A DNA stretch of 64,000 bases from NCBI GenBank assembly GCA_959347315.1, contig OY365811.1, positions 36,911,206 to 36,975,205 on the forward strand. The letters run 5' to 3'. The DNA is from Bimastos eiseni (taxonomy: Eukaryota > Annelida > Clitellata > Crassiclitellata > Lumbricidae). Made by a program: the position numbers and the translations under genes. Below the pieces are notes generated by a model. It worked only from the letters and a program-made list of their open reading frames with translations, was not told the origin of the DNA and did no database searches. How positions within the stretch are numbered: position 1 is the first letter of the stretch; every line of letters starts with the position of its first letter. Below are positions 10,281 through 21,672 of the stretch, piece after piece.

Positions 10281-11059
10281 AGGCTACCTGAAGAATTCCA
10301 GTCAAGGAATGCAGTTAGTGGTATTTATGTTATGTATCTTAACTATTAAAGTACTTTCTTTCTTTCCCAACAGGAACTTGAGAAGGGAACACTCTGGCGA
10401 GGGAGGGAGAGAGAGGGCGTAGGAGGGGCCATATGAAAGACTGAGACTGAATCCCAAACACAGACAGACAGAAAGACAGACAGACAGACATACATACAAG
10501 CATACAAGAGCTACTGAGTAGACGGACAGACGCATACTTTCAGAGGTGAGAAGAATAGCGATGTCAGAGCGACCTATAAGTATATAGTTCTACCCAGAGC
10601 TGAAAGATGACGCGATGTTCAAAGTGGGATGGACGAGAAAAAACGAGATAAAAACCGTGAATGAAGGAAGCTGGAAGAAAGAACAGCAAGTGGCGTCACC
10701 TATCCGTCCCTTGAGAAAGCACAACGTGCATAATGACGTGCATAATGACGTGTATAATGACGTGCTCTGGAGTCACGACTAGACGCCTTTCACGACACTG
10801 ACGTATTTGTTCGTCGTTTCCATAGAAACCGTTAATTACTGGACGTCGTTGACAGGCGCCAGTCGAGGAGATGATCGATGTTGAAGAGCGCGAATGCAGA
10901 GGCACTTCCGCCGCTGCATCAGAGGTCCCGAGTCTTGACTTCCGGTCGACCAAGGACCTCCTGAGAGGACAAGTCGGACTACGGAGACAGACATGGGTCC
11001 GGATGCAGGAGGCAATTTAAAACTCACTGCCACATTCGGGCTTACACAGCCTTCCAAGA
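10281..11059. other. Intergenic region with CRE-like triplet
   Basis: Mostly unique-looking sequence with a short CAGA-rich tract near 10460-10520. The block 10725-10764 contains the triple CATAATGACGTG repeat described separately. No gene is called. Confidence 0.5.
10728..10764 (+). promoter_or_regulatory. Three tandem CATAATGACGTG units (CRE-like)
   Basis: CATAATGACGTG is repeated three times at exact 12-base spacing, the third with TATAATGACGTG, placing TGACGTG at 10734, 10746 and 10758. Related words occur close by (GCGTCAC at 10693, CTGACGTA at 10799, GGACGTCG at 10841). It may be a bZIP-site array or a short tandem duplication; no gene is attached. Confidence 0.35.
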
Positions 11060-11181
11060 CCGGGACGATGGCGATGATGATGATGAGGAGGAGGAGGAAG
11101 AAGAGGAAGAGGAGGAGGTTGGCAATGACGATGGTGATAATGAAGATGACAATTATGATGATGATGATGATGATGACAATT

Positions 11182-11212
<31 letters not shown>

Positions 11213-11278
11213 CGATGACGATGATGACGATGACGATGATGATGACGACGATGATAGTCATGATTATGATGTCGATGA
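11060..11278. repeat. (GAT)n/(GAG)n trinucleotide repeat
   Basis: GAGGAGGAGGAAGAAGAGGA is followed by long imperfect (GAT)n with GAC variants. Frames over it read as poly-Met, poly-Ile, poly-His and similar; none is a credible gene. Confidence 0.95.
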
Positions 11279-11984
11279 AGCCAGCGGTAGACGAAGTAAC
11301 ACATGATATGAAGATGTGTTATGGAATATCGTACGGAACAGAATACGATCTAGGATTCGTCTCAGTAATGCATATACCGTCCATTGCGTCTCTGGAAACA
11401 TCTTACTAGCCGTTCAGCTTAATAATATAGTGCAGAAAGTGATTCCATATCGATAGAGATGGAAGAATAAGACTCAATTCCGGGAAGGAGGAACGATTGC
11501 ACGCGACATCTTTTCCCCGCAGGGAAGCGACGCCAAAACTGTTAAAGCGTTTCACCAAAATTCCGTCTTCAAAGGTTAAAGAATAACGCAAGCGCTAGAT
11601 AAATCCTATGCAAACACGGGACAGAGATGGAGACGAGGCACTCTCTGTAATTGCCAGAACCCGTTGCCATGGTATTGATAGCCTCGTAAGATGATTCATT
11701 GAAGTGCTATGCGCCTTTACCCGATGCCATTCGCTCCCGGCAGCAGCGTCATTGGCAGTGCCAGACAGGTCACCAAGTGCAGGACCAATATCCCAAGACC
11801 TAGACAGCGTGAAAAGTGAAAACTACTACCAACAGCCAAGACGATTAACAATGCCATAAATGCTGCAGCATATTCGCGACATTATGATTGTCTCAATATA
11901 CAGCAACATAAAGTTTTGAATCACAAAGATTACAGACGATTATCTAAAATGGCGTTGAATCATTTTCTTCCAAATATGCAACCT
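11279..11984. other. Intergenic region
   Basis: No recognisable gene, RNA or named repeat. Confidence 0.5.
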
Positions 11985-12130
11985 ATGGTTGAAATGACCA
12001 GATCCCAAAAATGGTCGCAATGCCTAAATCGTGACGAAGAGAAATGAACAGCAGAGGACCGAGAACAGAGCCTTGAGGGACAACGCAGGGAGGAGGGTGG
12101 GCGGATTAGATGAGCCAACAGCGACATTGA
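11985..12130 (-). mobile_element. LINE reverse-transcriptase fragment
   Basis: On the - strand the translation includes VPQGSVLGPLLFISL, the conserved RT motif that precedes the catalytic FADD box, at about 12090-12040. The flanking residues (NVAVGSSNPPTLLP upstream; HDLGIA downstream) fit the same domain. The reading frame soon hits stops, so this is a decayed scrap of a CR1/L2/Jockey-like non-LTR element. Confidence 0.75.
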
Positions 12131-12169
12131 CAGCGAAAAAGCGCAAAACATGATGGACTTAGAAAATCA

Positions 12170-12500
12170 TCATCTTAGTCCATGATGATATGGCATCATG
12201 CCATTACAAGAGTTTCTGAAAACAAAAGAAAGGTGTTGGGTAATAATAGCAGAGTATTGAACACGGCAGATAATATATCAAAGAGGCTCAGACAAAAGAC
12301 TTGCTGACGACCAATCGCCATGGTAAGTCGCATTGTCACTTGTATTCCACCTCCAACCATTCCTTCTACGTTTCCCATGCCTTTATGTCGGAAGCCTCCG
12401 TCTTCGTACGTTCTTCTTCGCCTTCTGCTCTAGACACATCACTCGCTAAATCATGTCAACTGGACATTTTTGTCACAAAGTTGAATGCATCTGAGCCACC
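12170..12500. other. Intergenic region
   Basis: An imperfect inverted repeat (CATGATGGACTTAG and CTTAGTCCATGATG) lies at about 12149-12188. Nothing else is recognised. Confidence 0.45.
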
Positions 12501-12504
12501 ATCG

Positions 12505-12742
12505 CATAACATAACATAACATAACATAACATCACATAACATAACATCACATCACATAACATAACATAACATCACATAACATAGCATCACATAAAATAAC
12601 ATCGCAAAACAACATCGCATAACATCACATAACATCACATAACATCAGCACATAGCATAGCATAACATCAGCACATAGCATAGCATAACATCGCATAACA
12701 TAACATCACATAGCATAGCCTAACATAGCATAACATCGCATA
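12505..12742. repeat. (CATAA)n pentanucleotide array with CATCA/CATAG variants
   Basis: About 240 bases of ATAAC/ATCAC/ATAGC pentamers. Longer period units (CAGCACATAGCATAGCATAA) are repeated within the right half. Confidence 0.95.
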
Positions 12743-12894
12743 CAGAGCTTCCCTTAGCCTCCTTGGGGCCCTCGGGCGGAGTTTTCAGGCCCCTTTCAAA
12801 ATGAGAAATTCGAACTATTTAATTGATTGTTAGCACAGAAAAACACATCGATTAATTATGTCCAGACTTCAGAGAGAAAAGCATAGGCCTATAG

Positions 12895-13200
12895 TTTTTA
12901 GATTCACTTTTACTCGACCCCGGTTACTCCTCATCTCAAGTTCTCCTACCGAGCCATATCCAACGCTGCACCATACACTTCTCTGCATGGGACGACCTTC
13001 CTCCGTACTTATTCTGTTCTTCCATCATCATTGCCCGTCATCTAACATCATGTGACCCAATCCACTCCCCTATCCATCACACCCAGGCTTTCCATTATAA
13101 ACTTAAGTCTCACCTTTTCAAGAACTCTCACCCAGACTCCTTGCTTAATATTTTACCTGTCAATTTTCGATCAAAATGACACCCTCCTTAACAGCTACTC
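12895..13200 (+). mobile_element. LINE C-terminal fragment and 3' end
   Basis: The translation contains YRAISNAAP, then in another frame AWDDLPP (12984-13004), then FHYKLKSHLFK (13089-13122). These are the typical last motifs of CR1/L2-like ORF2 proteins (AP.LWN.LP and F+..LK.HLF). Several frameshifts separate them. A copy of the AGCGCTCGTGAATAA repeat follows directly at 13275, as if it were the element's 3' tail or a partner SINE. Confidence 0.65.
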
Positions 13201-13274
13201 TGCCCATCTGCTGACCTTGTGAAAACCGAACTCTGACCTACCACGGACTACTCTTTGGACAACCCCTCTGATTT

Positions 13275-13365
13275 GATGCAGCGCTCGTGAATAAGCTGGT
13301 GCCCTGCGTTTAGCTTCAAGTGGCGTTTGGAGATAACCATTACGATTACTGGTGGCATTGGGTAA
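13275..13365 (-). repeat. Short interspersed repeat, AGCGCTCGTGAATAA family
   Basis: GCAGCGCTCGTGAATAAGCT, GGTGCCCTGCGTTTAGCTTC, AAGTGGCG, then CATTACGATTAC. It is one of the better-preserved copies. The reverse complement gives TAATCGTAATG...CCAGCTTATTCACGAGCGC. Confidence 0.8.
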
Positions 13366-13674
13366 TTCAGATATTTAGTGACATCTTGTGGTTGCCAAGT
13401 TGTTGCAAAAGGTTCTAAATAAAACTAATCGACCTATAGTGCTTTGGTTGACGCTCATGCATGTAAAGCAGAGGGTTCTATTTGATTTTAAATATTCGTG
13501 TAACTTATTTATTTTTATTTCTTAAACATGACTATTAGACATGCCAGAGCATTTATTTCACCCAGTCCCTAGCTACACAGGCCTACCGTACACGAATACA
13601 TGGAATGCAAGAGATTTGCAGACAATCTACTGACAGACAATGGAAATGATGTATGTGGCGTGCTTTGACATGTT

Positions 13675-13716
<42 letters not shown>

Positions 13717-14572
13717 CATTCGGGCGGAAGTGTATCAGTGAAGAAAACCAGCTCCCAAGAAGATAAACCTACGAAAATCCTCTCCTTGAAACAACTGGTG
13801 AAACTTTCAGAGTTCTTGATTCACCAGCTAAATACACTCCCAGCCCGAATGGAATTGCGACCTGCCAATGTAAACACCTGGTCGCTATCTTCACGGATTC
13901 ACCTAGGTTTCCAAGAACAAGAACAGCATGAGGACATATGTTTTCTCTATTCCTCTTAGCCGCCATCAAGATCTTCCCGCCAGATGGTGAATACTTAATT
14001 CGTTTATCTTTATTTCCTCTCCTTCTTGTTCTGCTATCCAGAGTATGGTTGCAGTGACCATGGCCATTTATTTACACTAATCTTCCTTACTTATATCTCA
14101 AATGATGTGCACTGAAAGATGACTACTTTATGTTAGATGACTATGATGTGATACTATACAGATTAACCTATGTTGCGTTTGCTCATATATGTTCTGATAA
14201 GCTGTTAGGTCTCGTTATTTTCAAATGTTTCTTAGTTGATTATAGTGTCGAATTGTGTTCTTATTATACCTTATGCTCTGGTGACAATAACTGTTAGTAT
14301 TGTAATGATTCGATTAGTGTCATGCTCCTTAGTAAATTGACTAGCATATAAAACTTCTGAACACCAAATTGTTTCAATATAAACTAAATTCGCCGATGAG
14401 AAGCTTTCATTAAGGCAATTATAAAATACTTCTAAGTTATCAGTTTGCGCGCAGCCTCTGGGGTGTGAAAAAGGCTCAATAGCGAAGCTATCATAAATTT
14501 TCTTTATTTCCTTTACTAGGCCTAATAGATTTAGTCTAGTTTAGCGTAGTAGCTAAGAAATTTTTTGTTTTT
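13366..14572. other. Intergenic region
   Basis: Contains an (AT)n tract at about 13674-13711 and otherwise AT-rich unique-looking sequence up to the LINE. The paired short open frames at 13714-13969 on both strands show no features and are not called. Confidence 0.5.
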
Positions 14573-17492
14573 TTGTACGCTTTACAGGCAATGAATAACC
14601 GCATAGATATTAGCACAAGTAACGCACTCGATGACGGTACAGTGAACGATAATTATATTAGCATAGCCACAGGAAACAACGACGTGCACAGCAAACAGCC
14701 CGACTTAATTATCTTCTCGCTAGAGACAGAGAACCAAGCTCTTATCAATAACATGGATTTGGACCCTGATCTAAACTTTTTTTAACGACCTTCCATGTTC
14801 TCCTATTTACGCAATATCCCAATCATTAACTTCGGAACTTGAACAATCCACTGTACAACTATCACTCCTACATATAAATTGTCGCAGCATGTTGCACCAA
14901 AGTGACTGAAATTACTGACCTTCTGCAGGTTGTTCCGGCCTCTATAATAGCGCTCACAGAGACTTGGTTAGACCAAGAACAAGCCAGCTGTTTGAGCATA
15001 GTACAGAGTACAACTTTATACATAAGGCACGATCCGAGGGCAGGGAGGAGGTGTTGGCCTTCTGATTAGACAAGATCTGACATTTGAAACTATGTCTAAC
15101 GATTCCAAAGCAAACCCATATAATTCTTTTGAGTAACTTACTCTTCGAATATTGCATAATAAAGGTACTACAGTTCTAGGAGTTATTTATCGCCCTCCCG
15201 ATCAGAACGTCAATGACTTTGTTACCGAAATGGAATCTTTCATAAGTAACATAAAGCAGAAATCGAAGGATCCCTGTTAGACAATGGTAGTGATGCGAAA
15301 CATAAGCATATTAAATCATTATTGGTTGATGGAGTGCCTACAACTGATCCGATAGCGATGGCCACCGAATTAAACACATATTTTGTGAATATAGCTCAAT
15401 CGCTGGCTAATAGTATTCCTGTTAATTCGACACCTATTGACAAATTCATGACATCACCCAGATGTGACTCGTTTGGCCTACCTGAAGTCTCCCCCATGAA
15501 GTGATAGCACTAGCAAAGAGTCTAAAGACATCTCATTCGACAGGAGCAGATGATTTGGATCCTGAAATAGCTATCACTAGTATACATAAAATATCTACTG
15601 TTCTGTCAGAAATTATAATCTGCTCCTTCAGAGCAGGCGTTTTTCCTGACGATTTAAAGATTACGAAAGTAGTACCTGTTTTTAAAAAAGGCGTGCGAGA
15701 TATTGTATCCAACTATAGGCCTATCTCGGTTTTACCTGTATTTAGCAAACTTTTCGAAAAGTCATGCATGAACGTCTTACTGACTTTATATCAAAAGCGA
15801 ATCTCTTATACAATGCTCAATATGGTTACAGGCCAGGCCATTCGACTGTCATGCCTTTACTCACTATGCAAGATAAAATTTCAGACACCATAGATAAAAA
15901 TGAGTATTCAATTGGCATCTTTTTGGACTTAGCCAAGGCCTTTGATACTAATAACCACACTATCCTTTTAAGAAAATTATCTATATACGGAATTCTAAAT
16001 ACTCAACTGATCTAAAAGCTATCTCCAAGACAGACAGCAATTGGTGAAATCTGGAAATGCCTCCTCTACTCTATTAACAATAAAACATGGAGTCCCGCAA
16101 GGCTCCATCTTGGGACCACTATTATTTATCATTTACATGAATGACCTGCCTTCTGCTGCTCCTAGTCTATTCATTATACTCTTCGCAGACGACACTAATT
16201 TATTTAATTCTCATCCATGTTTAGAAACTTTGATTAGTCAAACTAATGACGAGCTAAGTAATATAGCCGAATGGTTTACAACAAACAAACTCACTCTGAA
16301 TTTAGATAAAACTAACTTCATACTTTTTAGATCTCATAGAAAACCCCCACCGCAGCATTTACCTACGTTTACGATCATGAATACTCCCATCACACAGGTC
16401 ATTTCAACCAATATAAAACTTTAATATTTCTAGGTATTTATGTAGACCAACATTTATCATGGACTGACCACATAACGGCAATATCATCAAAAATTGCTAA
16501 AACTCTTGGCATACTGACTAAAATTTCAAAAAATCTATCGGCAAAGACGCGAGCCACTCTCTATTACACCCTCATATATCCTTACTTTACATATGGTAAC
16601 ATCATATGGACCACTGCATATAAATCTAATTTAAACAACCTGCATATTTTACAAAAGAGAGCGATAAGATTTGTAGCTAACTTGCCGTATAGTGCACATA
16701 TAGAAAGTGAATTTCAAGAGAAGGAAATACTAAGAATAGAACAAATGCGAATATTGCAAGTTGGACTATTTATGTATCAATACTCAAACAAATTACTACC
16801 TCGATCTTTCCGTCATTATTTCCCACCCAAACCAAATGAAAATCTGCACGTATTAAGACACCCAAATACTCTCTTTACGCCACTCGCGAGAACTAACATC
16901 AGACTAGCATCCATAAAATGCATGGGGCCAAAAATTTGGAACAGTATACCGTTTGAGATACGCATTGTGACAAATATTCAGCAATTTAAATATAAATTTA
17001 GGTAATTCATTCTACAGGATCTTAAAATTTAATGACCAGAAGCTTAGAGTAGGATATAATACGCTTGGCCACGAGTATACCTTGGCTGAAATAGGATTGC
17101 TTGGTTCCTTTAATATTCCTTTAATATTAAATATGCTTATTACGATTGTTGTAATATTGTTAATACTGCAACTGCATTGAAGTGTTTAAACTGCCATTGT
17201 ACATGAACTGTAGATATTCTAGCCTGTAACCTGCGATTGTTTGAATATAGTTAAGGGTAGTTAAGTTCGTTATAGTTCTGAAATGCTTAAATATCTAAAA
17301 CTATCGATCTACCGATGTACGGTCATCTGACTTTCTAGAATTCTACTTAATGTGAGGGTGGCCCTATCTAGCGGGGCTATACAGTTCCTATTTGGGTCTC
17401 CCTTGGTGATCAGCAACAGTACTGTCTGTTATTACTCAAAACATTTGTATCATGATCTATGCTGTTTTACTGAATAAAACACTGATTGATTG
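14573..17492 (+). mobile_element. Non-LTR retrotransposon (LINE), dead copy with EN and RT domains
   Basis: A nearly full ORF2-type element, broken by frameshifts and one internal deletion. The endonuclease part spans about 14840-15270: LLHINCRS, then LTETWL (catalytic Glu), then LGVIYRPPDQN. After SNIKQKSK a stop and a jump to a pre-RT segment (LLDNGSDAKHKHIKSL) at about 15280 indicate that the end of EN and the linker are missing. RT motifs follow: TGADDLDPEI, VVPVFKKG, NYRPISVLPVFSKLFEK, DLAKAFDTNNH (palm Asp kept), GVPQGSILGPLLFIIYMNDL, then the catalytic FADDTNLF at about 16184-16207. The thumb/connection reads ISKNLSAKTRATLYYTLIYP and LQKRAIRFVANLP, ending near 17005. An AATAAA lies at 17473-17478 and the element ends in ACTGATTGATTGG, a short repeat tail of the CR1/L2/Jockey kind. 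Clade assignment is by eye only. Confidence 0.9.
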
Positions 17493-17570
17493 GTATATAC
17501 TAATTGTCATAATTAGTGTGTAAAATTGGAATGACTATTGTTATGAGCTAATGAATCGATGCTCTCTCTC
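17493..17570. other. Flank of the LINE insertion
   Basis: No obvious target-site duplication could be matched by eye. Confidence 0.3.
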
Positions 17571-17790
17571 TCCCTTTCTCCCTCCCTCCATCCATCCCTC
17601 TCCCTACTCCATCCCTACCTACCTCCCTTCCTCTTTCTCTCTTCCTACCCCTCTCCATACGCACGAGCACGCACACGTGCGCACATACACACACCTGCGC
17701 GCGCACTAACAGCTGCCCACAAGCTTACACCTACACACATACACCTACTCACACACACACACACACACACACACACGCGCGCGCAAACAA
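17561..17790. repeat. CT-rich tract and (CA)n microsatellite
   Basis: CTCTCTCTCCC-type pyrimidine tract at 17561-17660, then ACACACAC/GCGCGC dinucleotides with a pure (CA)n at about 17750-17776. Open frames on both strands are read-through. Confidence 0.92.
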
Positions 17791-19185
17791 ACACAGACAC
17801 ACATGAGCGTTTGGTTTTCTTATGCTCAGGTGGCGCCAATGATTATAATAATTACGCCATAATTGCATGTGAAATGACTCGATAATGATCTTGTGCATTG
17901 GTCTACTTATCTTTGATTATTATGGAACAATACGCGCTATACTTGTTTAAATAACAAAACACAAAGCACATCTAGTTAAGTCGGTCGACGTGTACTTATA
18001 CTCAGATTTGATGAAGCACGAGTTTAAACGTTCATATCTATATAGGCCTACACCAAGACGATATGATATCTCAGCGCCGTTTCCATGACGTGTGTCGTCT
18101 TCTTTCGCGTGCATTAGGACAATTTGGAGGCGCAGATTCACTATCGTAAACTGTCAACTGCGATTAGACTAGGTCTTCGCGAAGACAATCGCATGTAGTG
18201 TGGTACGTACTGCGCCGTGTGAAGTAGGTGCCATATAACAGGCCGATTTCTGTTGCTGCTGTTGTAAGAAATTCAAATAGTGCAACTTCAATAAAAATAA
18301 AAGTTGCTCACTAGTGAGAATGTGTTAAATGTAAGTAAAAACAATCAGTGTGTCCTTATCAGTAAGTTAAACAAAGCACAGATAATATAGCGTGACCAGA
18401 GGCGGTTTTGTACACATACCTATCCACAACCAACATATTCTTTTATTGAACTTGCACTGTTTGAATTTCTTTCCACCCAAAGTTGACGGATTTCATAGTG
18501 TACCGAATCCCTGGACCAAGGTCCGTTGCTGGCGTTGGGCGTCCACCTTACACGACAGCTGGTTGTCACCTAGTAGTCTTTAGTTGATGGTGAAAGATGA
18601 CGTACTGCGTAAAATACTTGAGGCTCTGTGTAAACGTTGAACACATCAGTCAATCGCGCAATAAACTAAACGAGCTTCATATCGGTTCTTTTTAATGAAA
18701 CCCTATTGGTAAACGAAACGCATAGAGTTGCTTCATTTTGCAATAGAAGCATATAATTAATTGGATGGCTTTGAGCAGGAGAATGGGGAACATGAAGAAG
18801 TGGACACGAAGAGGTGAATGGCGAGTTGGAGAGAAGGAGGAACGCAGAACGACACAAGTGATTCGTCATTGTCCAGACCAATTTGTTCGCATGTTTTTTT
18901 TAAGTTGATTTTCCTGCGGTCTCATTTAGGCAATCAGCTTTCCGGTCAATAAGATAATTCTTACACAGAAACCAATTTGTCATTTGCGACTTTCTTTGAC
19001 TTCTCGTGGTTTCCAATGCACTTCTCAATCAACTTCTCTATACTGAGTCTCTTCAGTCTATTACACTTCCATCCAGTTAATGCAGACTCAAATGTTGATC
19101 TAAATGCATACATACATTATATGCAACGATACGTGTTGCATTTAGTATACTGTATACAGGGATTCTCCCTGCGCCACCGTGCCGT
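17791..19185. other. Intergenic region
   Basis: No gene or recognised element. Confidence 0.5.
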
Positions 19186-19189
19186 AAAT

Positions 19190-19445
19190 GACAGTCCAGA
19201 CCATGACGCCAAAAGCCATCAAACCATAAGGCTACTGCATAAGCTCACATGGGTTCACAGTATGAGGCCCAAGCATAAGGCCAAATAATCGACTTACATA
19301 AAAAGCCGTATCATAAGGCAAATAAATAAGCTCACAGCCTGAGACATTAAATCGGGTCACATCATAAGGCCAAATAATGAGGCCAAACCATCGGCTCATT
19401 TTTGAGGCCTAGTCATAAGGCCAGACCATGTGACCATGTCATAAC
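19190..19445. repeat. Degenerate short repeat, CATAAGGCCAAA words
   Basis: CATAAGGC(C)AAA recurs at irregular 15-50 base spacing (for example near 19274, 19311, 19356, 19415), mixed with GAGGCCAAACCATCGGCTCA and similar. It looks like an old, strongly diverged tandem array. Confidence 0.6.
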
Positions 19446-19675
19446 ACCACAATCATTATTCTCTCTCTAAAATCCCAGCCATATCAGAATTGATCATCTC
19501 CTAACCATATGCTTTTACAGCGAGGCAATTGCTTGGCAATTTGGCAGAGCATGACAGTTCGCAGTCGCAGGAAGATATTGCTGTCGACAGGCGTGATGTA
19601 AATACCTCGTGCAGAGAGGGGCTTAGAGAAGAGCGCCACTTGTCAGAGACAGACATATGGATGATTAGCCAGCAG

Positions 19676-19760
19676 ATAGACAGACAGACAAACAGACCGA
19701 CAGACAGACGAACAGACCGACGGATTGGCAGGCAGACAGACAGACAGACAGACAGACAAT
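19676..19760. repeat. (CAGA)n microsatellite
   Basis: CAGACAGA with interruptions (AACAGACCGACAG) and a purer end at 19735-19758. The 87-residue frame across it is not a gene. Confidence 0.93.
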
Positions 19761-20024
19761 TGAATAGAACTGAGTTGAACATTCTCTTTTAGTGAAGCAA
19801 TAAAATTGCCAGTGGCATCTGTCGTAGTTTTTGCGAAATGGTTGAGATTGTTTTCATTTCCCTGGGTTTCTCTTGAGACCTTTGCTTATCTCATTTATCT
19901 AGTCTAATCAGCATCGTTCGGTAGCTATATTTATAAATCGTCATAATTAAACAGATTTTCCTGGTGAGACAGTCAGTTTGGGATATTTCTGGAACGAGAG
20001 GCCGGTTTTTTCAATGGAAGGGAG

Positions 20025-20175
20025 CCAGAGGCGGCGATCCCGGGGGCCGAGGGGACTCGTCCCAACGCCTTTTACAGAGAAGGGACACATTATACGTGTG
20101 CCCCACATTTTCTTCCCCTCTCATTGGGTGTCCAGCCCACCTGTCAAATGAGATCGCCACCTCTGTAGGGAGCGT
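20025..20175 (+). repeat. Dispersed repeat, copy 2 (partner at 690)
   Basis: CGCCTTTTACAGAGAAGGGA, CACATTATACGTGTGCCCC, CTCTCATTGGGTGTCC, CCACCTGTCAAATGAGATCG. It matches the block at 690-870 in order and orientation. Confidence 0.75.
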
Positions 20176-20761
20176 GTTATTCATGTCGACGGTTTCTCCG
20201 GGCTGCTGTAAATAGGATACAGCCCGCTTCGAATTGACATCAAGGGAGACAGACACACAGGCAGACAGACAGACAGATAGAGAGACAGACAGACAAGGGA
20301 TTACAGTGTCTTTATATTAAACCTGACATGCGCAGTTCTATACTGAGAGAGGTATTTACGCAAAGGTCCGGTCGATCGGGACAAAAAACACTTTATAATG
20401 AGAGAGAGCATCGGAATCTGCTGGTTGAATCTGAGCCTGCTGCCTGTGTGAATTATCCGATGTTGAATAAAACAGAAATTTTAGTCGATTTTATAATTTT
20501 AAATTTGGTATTAGGACTATTGGGCCAATTGTAATCGTCGATTCGATAGGATTCATTTGCGCGTGATGTCTATTACCTTAAATAGTTGTTTTCTTTCTTA
20601 CGATTGAGGAACAAACTTTAAAAATATTGTCCACCCTTCATTTAAACCCGCCATTTACTTTGAACGTTTAATAATATGCCACAGTTGATTGACATTTGAT
20701 TGTTCCTGGGTCGTCGGTGTCAAATGATTGGAGTTCAATCTCTGGACAATTAATTGCGGAT

Positions 20762-20823
<62 letters not shown>

Positions 20824-21239
20824 ATAGCTTTCAATTTGCGGTGATGCAATGAAAGCAACGGTTCTAGTTTAAATCTACTCACAGGATATGAAAGGGCAGA
20901 AGATATCGTCAGTTGTTTTTGACTGACAATGTTTCGTCAGTTATAAATTTAACTAGCAAAATGTAGGCCTAATGTCAGTTGTATTTTACTGACACAATGA
21001 CTTTTGTGTTGTCAGTTGTAGTTGACTGACAGTTACATCTGATAGAGTTGGAAATAAATGTTATTTGGCAGCGGAAGAATTAGTCCATGCGTCCAGAAAC
21101 AGTCGTGTGCATAGGCGAGCGAAATGCACCTTACATTTCGCGAGGGCGCCATATATTCTGACTTAAATTCTGTCAAGCATCGTCAGTTTTAAATGCCTGA
21201 CAGTAGAGGCCGAAGTTGTATACGACAGAATAGACTGGC
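20176..21239. other. Intergenic region
   Basis: A short (CAGA)n at 20256-20295, a (AT)n at 20766-20821, and three or more copies of GTCAGTTGTA(G/T)TTGACTGAC-like words (near 20911, 20976, 21013), each a small inverted repeat of TCAGT/ACTGA. No gene is recognised. Confidence 0.5.
20766..20821. repeat. (AT)n microsatellite
   Basis: A pure alternating AT run of about 56 bases. Confidence 0.98.
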
Positions 21240-21635
21240 ATCATTCACTGTGCCAGTATCTTCACTGCATCTGTATCTTTAAAGTATCTGTACCTTTGCT
21301 GTATCCGTATCTTCACAGCATCGGCATCTTCACTGTATCCGTATATTTACAGTATCTGTATCTTCACTGTATCTGTATCTTCACAGCATGTGTATCTTCG
21401 CTGTTCTTCACTGTATATTCACTGTATACATATATGTATCTTCAGTTCTTCACTGTGCCTGTATCTTCACTGTAACCGTATCTTCACTGTATCTGTATCT
21501 TCAGTTCTTCACTGTATCTATATTTTCACTGTATCCGTATCTTCACTGTATCTTTATCTTCCCTATATCTGTATCTTCAGTTCTTCATTGTATCTGTATC
21601 TTCACTGTATCTTTATCTTCACTGCATCTACCTGA
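21240..21635. repeat. Minisatellite, 17-18 bp unit (CTTCACTGTATCTGTAT)
   Basis: Roughly twenty imperfect copies of CTTCACTGTATCTGTAT with TTCAGTTCTTCACTG variants. The array ends about 40 bases past the GPCR stop codon, so on the - strand it would lie in the receptor's 3' UTR if transcription extends that far. Confidence 0.9.
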
Positions 21636-21672
21636 ACAGATGATCATCGTCTTACAGATATTGTAGCTATCG

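Noticed and set aside
13674..13711. Possible TATA-type promoter
   Set aside because: It is a plain (AT)n microsatellite with no gene downstream.
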